From Lachnospiraceae bacterium (GTDB lineage: Bacteria; Bacillota_A; Clostridia; Lachnospirales; Lachnospiraceae): DNA of 26,043 nucleotides. A program made the translations under genes and the position numbers. The DNA lies in contig VSNT01000043.1 in assembly GCA_009774465.1 (NCBI GenBank), forward strand, positions 1 to 26,043. The letters are read 5' to 3'. Positions 23,441 to 26,043 of the stretch are shown in pieces. Positions within the stretch are counted from its first letter, which is position 1; each line of letters begins with the position of its first letter. The notes under the pieces are model-generated. The model ran no database searches. It was not told the DNA's origin and was given only the letters and a program-made list of their open reading frames with translations.

Positions 23441-23456
23441 CTATTTTGAAATTTAC

Positions 23457-24662
23457 CTATTTATTCAGCATTAATTTCACCATCGCCTGATTTAACCCGT
23501 CCACGGTCAGTTTATACATAGGGAATAATGCCTTGATGGCTGTTTCCGCCTCCCGCCAGGGGGCATGTCCCGGCGCCATTTTAGGATTCAGCCAAACTAT
23601 CTTTTTATAGTGGCGTTTAAGCAGCTGCAGCCAGTCCCAGCCTGCCAGTCCCCCATTGGGCCCTCTGTAATTTCCACTGGTAGAGTAAAGCTCCTCCGGC
23701 GCCATAGCAGCATCCCCCACAACAATCACCTTATAGTCACTGTCCAGGTTCCGGAACATCCATTCCGTATCAATCCAGTCCCCGTTTTCACATTCCGGTG
23801 TTTTATAGAGTTTGGAATAAATACAGTTATGAAAATAATAAGTTTTTACATCTTTATAATGATTGGACTTGTGCACCGCCTGAAACAGCTCGTTTAAAAG
23901 CGAGCTGAAGGGAATCATGGTGCCCCCTGAATCCATGAGAAGCAAAAGTTTTACCGCATTTTTGCGGGGCTTGTCCATGACAATCTGAAGATAACCGCCA
24001 TTGTTGCAGGTTTTATCAATGGTTCCGTCTATATCCAGCTCTGTTTTCGGGATATCCAGCCTTGAGGAAAACTGACGCAGTTTTCGAAAAGCAAGCTGAA
24101 ACTGACGATTATCCAGCATCCTGTCATCCCGAAAATCTCTGTACTTGCGCGCGCCGACTACCTGAAATGCACTCTGATATCCGGTCTTTCCGCCAACCCG
24201 GATTCCGCCCATAAATCCGCCCATATTGCCGAATGCAGTTTTGCCCATGCTGCCGATCCAAAAGCTTCCGCCATTGTGCTCGCTGTCCTGATCCCGCAGT
24301 CTTTCCTTAAACTTGGATTCCACCTCATCCTTGTCAATGAACTGTATCCCATCCTGCTCGTTCATGCGGTAACGCTCTTCCTCGTCAACCATATCAATCA
24401 GCTCTGACTTATCCAGCCATTTCATCATGTTTTTAGAGATTTCATTTTCAGACTGAATCCCTTTAAAGGCTTCCTCAAAAGCCATATCAAATTTGTCAAA
24501 ATCTGTTTCACTTTTCACCAGAATCATTCTTGCAATATAGTAAAATTCCGTAAGGCTGCTGCTGCACAGCCCCTGATCCAGGGCTTCCTGTAAGGTAAGC
24601 CATTCACTTAAGGTTATATTTAAGCCTTTTGCTTTACAAATATAAAAGAAATTTGAGAACAT
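23457..24662 (-). CDS. CoxE-type VWA-domain protein, partner of MoxR ATPase
   Basis: A 401-residue cytoplasmic protein of the VWA/CoxE family. The N-terminal region SSSLTEFYYIARMILVKSE (34-52) is followed by an acidic middle, a Gly-rich segment (about 131-161, GGFMGGIRVGG) and a C-terminal VWA domain (about 236-390). The MIDAS core is LLLMDSGGTM (Asp244), i.e. DxGGT rather than DxSxS, with VVGDAAMAPEEL (about 314-325) supplying the later metal site. Such proteins act with MoxR AAA+ ATPases as chaperone-like pairs that insert cofactors or activate target proteins; the target here is unknown. I prefer the ATG at 24662 to the GTG at 24671 because family members begin MF-NFFY and the GTG has no spaced ribosome binding site. 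It follows moxR by 35 nt. Confidence 0.87.
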   Translation of the reverse strand: MFSNFFYICKAKGLNITLSEWLTLQEALDQGLCSSSLTEFYYIARMILVKSETDFDKFDMAFEEAFKGIQSENEISKNMMKWLDKSELIDMVDEEERYRMNEQDGIQFIDKDEVESKFKERLRDQDSEHNGGSFWIGSMGKTAFGNMGGFMGGIRVGGKTGYQSAFQVVGARKYRDFRDDRMLDNRQFQLAFRKLRQFSSRLDIPKTELDIDGTIDKTCNNGGYLQIVMDKPRKNAVKLLLLMDSGGTMIPFSSLLNELFQAVHKSNHYKDVKTYYFHNCIYSKLYKTPECENGDWIDTEWMFRNLDSDYKVIVVGDAAMAPEELYSTSGNYRGPNGGLAGWDWLQLLKRHYKKIVWLNPKMAPGHAPWREAETAIKALFPMYKLTVDGLNQAMVKLMLNK

Positions 24663-24697
24663 ATCCGCCACCCTGCAGCTGAAAAACTGCGTTATCT

Positions 24698-25513
24698 TTA
24701 ATCCAGTTTCTGCCTTACCGTTTCCAGATCTTCATCTTTTTTCACTACCACACCGATAAAAGGAAGCTTTGCCCGTATCTGGTCTGCGCTGATGCCTCCG
24801 ATCTGGAGTGCATTAATCCAGTCAATTAATTCCGAAGTGCTGGGTTTTTTGCGGATATCCCGAAGATCCCGAATCCGGTAAAATACCTCCATTGCATTTT
24901 GCAGAAGATGATCTTCCACATCCGGATAATGGGTTCTTACAATTTCCTCCATCAAAGCTTCATCCGGGAAATCAATATAATGGAAAATACATCTTCGAAG
25001 AAACGCATCCGGCAGCTCCTTTTCCGCATTGGAGGTAATGATTACAATGGGGCGCTGCTTTGCTTTAACGGTACGCTTTGTTTCATGAATATAAAATTCC
25101 ATCTGGTCAAGCTCCCATAAAAGGTCATTGGGAAACTCCAAATCCGCCTTGTCAATCTCGTCAATCAACAAAACCACCTGTTCCTCAGACTCAAATGCCT
25201 CTCCCAATTTTCCCAGCTTAATATAGTGGGCAATGTCATCTACTCCCTCTTCTCCAAACTGTCCGTCGTACAGCCTCTGAATGGTATCATACATATAAAG
25301 GCCGTCCTGTGCCTTTGTTGTTGATTTAATATTCCATATAATCAGTTTCTTTCCAAGAGACCTTGCGACTGCCTCTGCAAGCATGGTTTTGCCGGTTCCC
25401 GGTTCACCTTTGATCAAAAGGGGTTTTTGAAGGGCAATCGCCACATTCACCCCTGCCATTAACTCCTCGGAAGCTACATATTCTTTTGTTCCGCTAAACT
25501 GTTGATTACTCAT
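24698..25513 (-). CDS. MoxR-family AAA+ ATPase
   Basis: A 271-residue AAA+ ATPase of the MoxR group. Walker A GEPGTGKT (36-43), Walker B VVLLIDEID (Asp118, Glu119), sensor 1 IITSN (Asn162) and the Arg pair in LRRC (173-174) are visible, with the C-terminal lid (about 195-250) carrying sensor 2-like DIRKKPSTSELIDW. MoxR proteins work with VWA partners as protein-activating chaperones; the CoxE-like gene follows directly. The ATG at 25513 has GGAGAGG 4 nt upstream. It starts 45 nt after gpsA without a terminator, so it may be read from the gpsA transcript. Confidence 0.93.
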   Translation of the reverse strand: MSNQQFSGTKEYVASEELMAGVNVAIALQKPLLIKGEPGTGKTMLAEAVARSLGKKLIIWNIKSTTKAQDGLYMYDTIQRLYDGQFGEEGVDDIAHYIKLGKLGEAFESEEQVVLLIDEIDKADLEFPNDLLWELDQMEFYIHETKRTVKAKQRPIVIITSNAEKELPDAFLRRCIFHYIDFPDEALMEEIVRTHYPDVEDHLLQNAMEVFYRIRDLRDIRKKPSTSELIDWINALQIGGISADQIRAKLPFIGVVVKKDEDLETVRQKLD

Positions 25514-25558
25514 TTCCCTCTCCTTTTTTCATTGACGTTTTTTGCCATCTGACTTTTC

Positions 25559-26043
25559 TTACCAGGGTATCTCCACACTGTTTTGATATAATGTTCTTAA
25601 ATCTATATTTTCCACCTTTTTATCACGAAGCATCAATTCACTGACTGCTTCCGATGCCGGCTTTCTTTCAAATAATATTCTGTTCACCTGCTCAATGATG
25701 GGCACATTCACCCCGTATTTTTGGGCCAGCGCATATCCTGCCTTAGCAGAGTAAACCCCTTCCACCACCATTTTCACTTCCTTCATTGCCTCTTCCATAG
25801 AAGCGCCTTTTCCAATTAATATACCTGCACGCCGGTTTCTGGAATGCATGGAGGCACAGGTTACAATCAAATCACCGATCCCTGTAAGTCCGTAAAAGGT
25901 TTCAATTCTTCCACCCATACTGATGCCGAGCCTTGCGATCTCTGCAATTCCTCTTGTAATAAGCGCCGCCTTGGTATTATCCCCATAGCCAAGCCCATCC
26001 GCCATACCGGCAGCTAAAGCCACCACATTTTTAAGGGCGGCTC
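25559..26043 (-). CDS. gpsA: NAD(P)H-dependent glycerol-3-phosphate dehydrogenase, C-terminal part
   Basis: The open frame continues past the right edge of the window; 161 codons are visible, starting within AALKNVVALAAGMADGLGYG. GpsA reduces dihydroxyacetone phosphate to sn-glycerol-3-phosphate for phospholipid synthesis. The substrate-binding LKN (catalytic Lys), the helix GYGDNTKAALITRG with its Arg that binds the cofactor or phosphate, FYGLTGIGDLIVTC and SRNRRAG are all family hallmarks. The gene is 5'-truncated only by the window; there is no sign of damage. In many spore formers gpsA lies just upstream of spoIVA, whereas here about 9 kb separate them. Confidence 0.96.
   Translation of the reverse strand, partial: AALKNVVALAAGMADGLGYGDNTKAALITRGIAEIARLGISMGGRIETFYGLTGIGDLIVTCASMHSRNRRAGILIGKGASMEEAMKEVKMVVEGVYSAKAGYALAQKYGVNVPIIEQVNRILFERKPASEAVSELMLRDKKVENIDLRTLYQNSVEIPW

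Noticed and set aside
23325..23456. Purine riboswitch before the nucleoside transporter
   Set aside because: No conserved purine aptamer core is recognisable, and the space between the likely promoter and the hairpin is about 25 nt, far less than an aptamer needs.

Overview
The window comes from a motile, spore-forming, anaerobic Firmicute, most likely Clostridia of the Lachnospiraceae type. The evidence is the sporulation genes (spoIVA and a SpoVAF-like gene), the oxygen-sensitive class III ribonucleotide reductase, two chemoreceptors, AT-rich intergenic DNA and strong AGGAGG-type ribosome binding sites. Genus-level placement is inference. No rRNA, tRNA, CRISPR, insertion sequence, prophage or other mobile element was seen. 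Coding density is high; the largest gap between genes (about 170 bp, upstream of nrdD) holds a promoter and NrdR-like boxes.

Layout. A soluble zinc-binding (CZB) chemoreceptor at the left edge is the only plus-strand gene; it converges on a shared bidirectional terminator with a SpoVAF/GerA-family spore gene. All remaining genes are on the minus strand, described here in transcription order from the right edge. (1) gpsA (3' part only), a MoxR AAA+ ATPase and a CoxE-type VWA protein. (2) A BMP-family nucleoside ABC importer (lipoprotein, two-domain ATPase, two permeases with ATGA overlaps), then tyrS and a YgjP-like metallopeptidase. (3) spoIVA. (4) A nucleoside catabolism operon: purine nucleoside phosphorylase, cytidine deaminase and an MTA/SAH-deaminase-type amidohydrolase, running on into a Cache-type chemoreceptor and a membrane-anchored MutS-like ATPase. 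(5) A 54-residue membrane protein, a WYL regulator and a class I aminotransferase. (6) nrdD-nrdG-dut, with a consensus-quality promoter and two NrdR-like boxes. (7) The SpoVAF-like gene.

How it fits together. Blocks 2 and 4 together could import nucleosides, phosphorolyse or deaminate them, and perhaps sense them through the co-oriented chemoreceptor. Block 6 supplies dNTPs anaerobically and removes dUTP.

The most notable finding is a regulatory architecture shared by both sporulation genes. Upstream of spoIVA and of the spoVAF-like gene, a long hairpin buries the Shine-Dalgarno sequence in its 3' arm. A sporulation-type -10 element (SigE-like CATACATT; SigG-like CATAATG) lies inside the hairpin, so the predicted transcript would start in the loop and lack the 5' arm. 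Read-through RNA from the vegetative gene upstream would be translationally silent (or terminated), while RNA from the sporulation promoter would have a free Shine-Dalgarno. The base pairing is read directly from the sequence; the function is inference.
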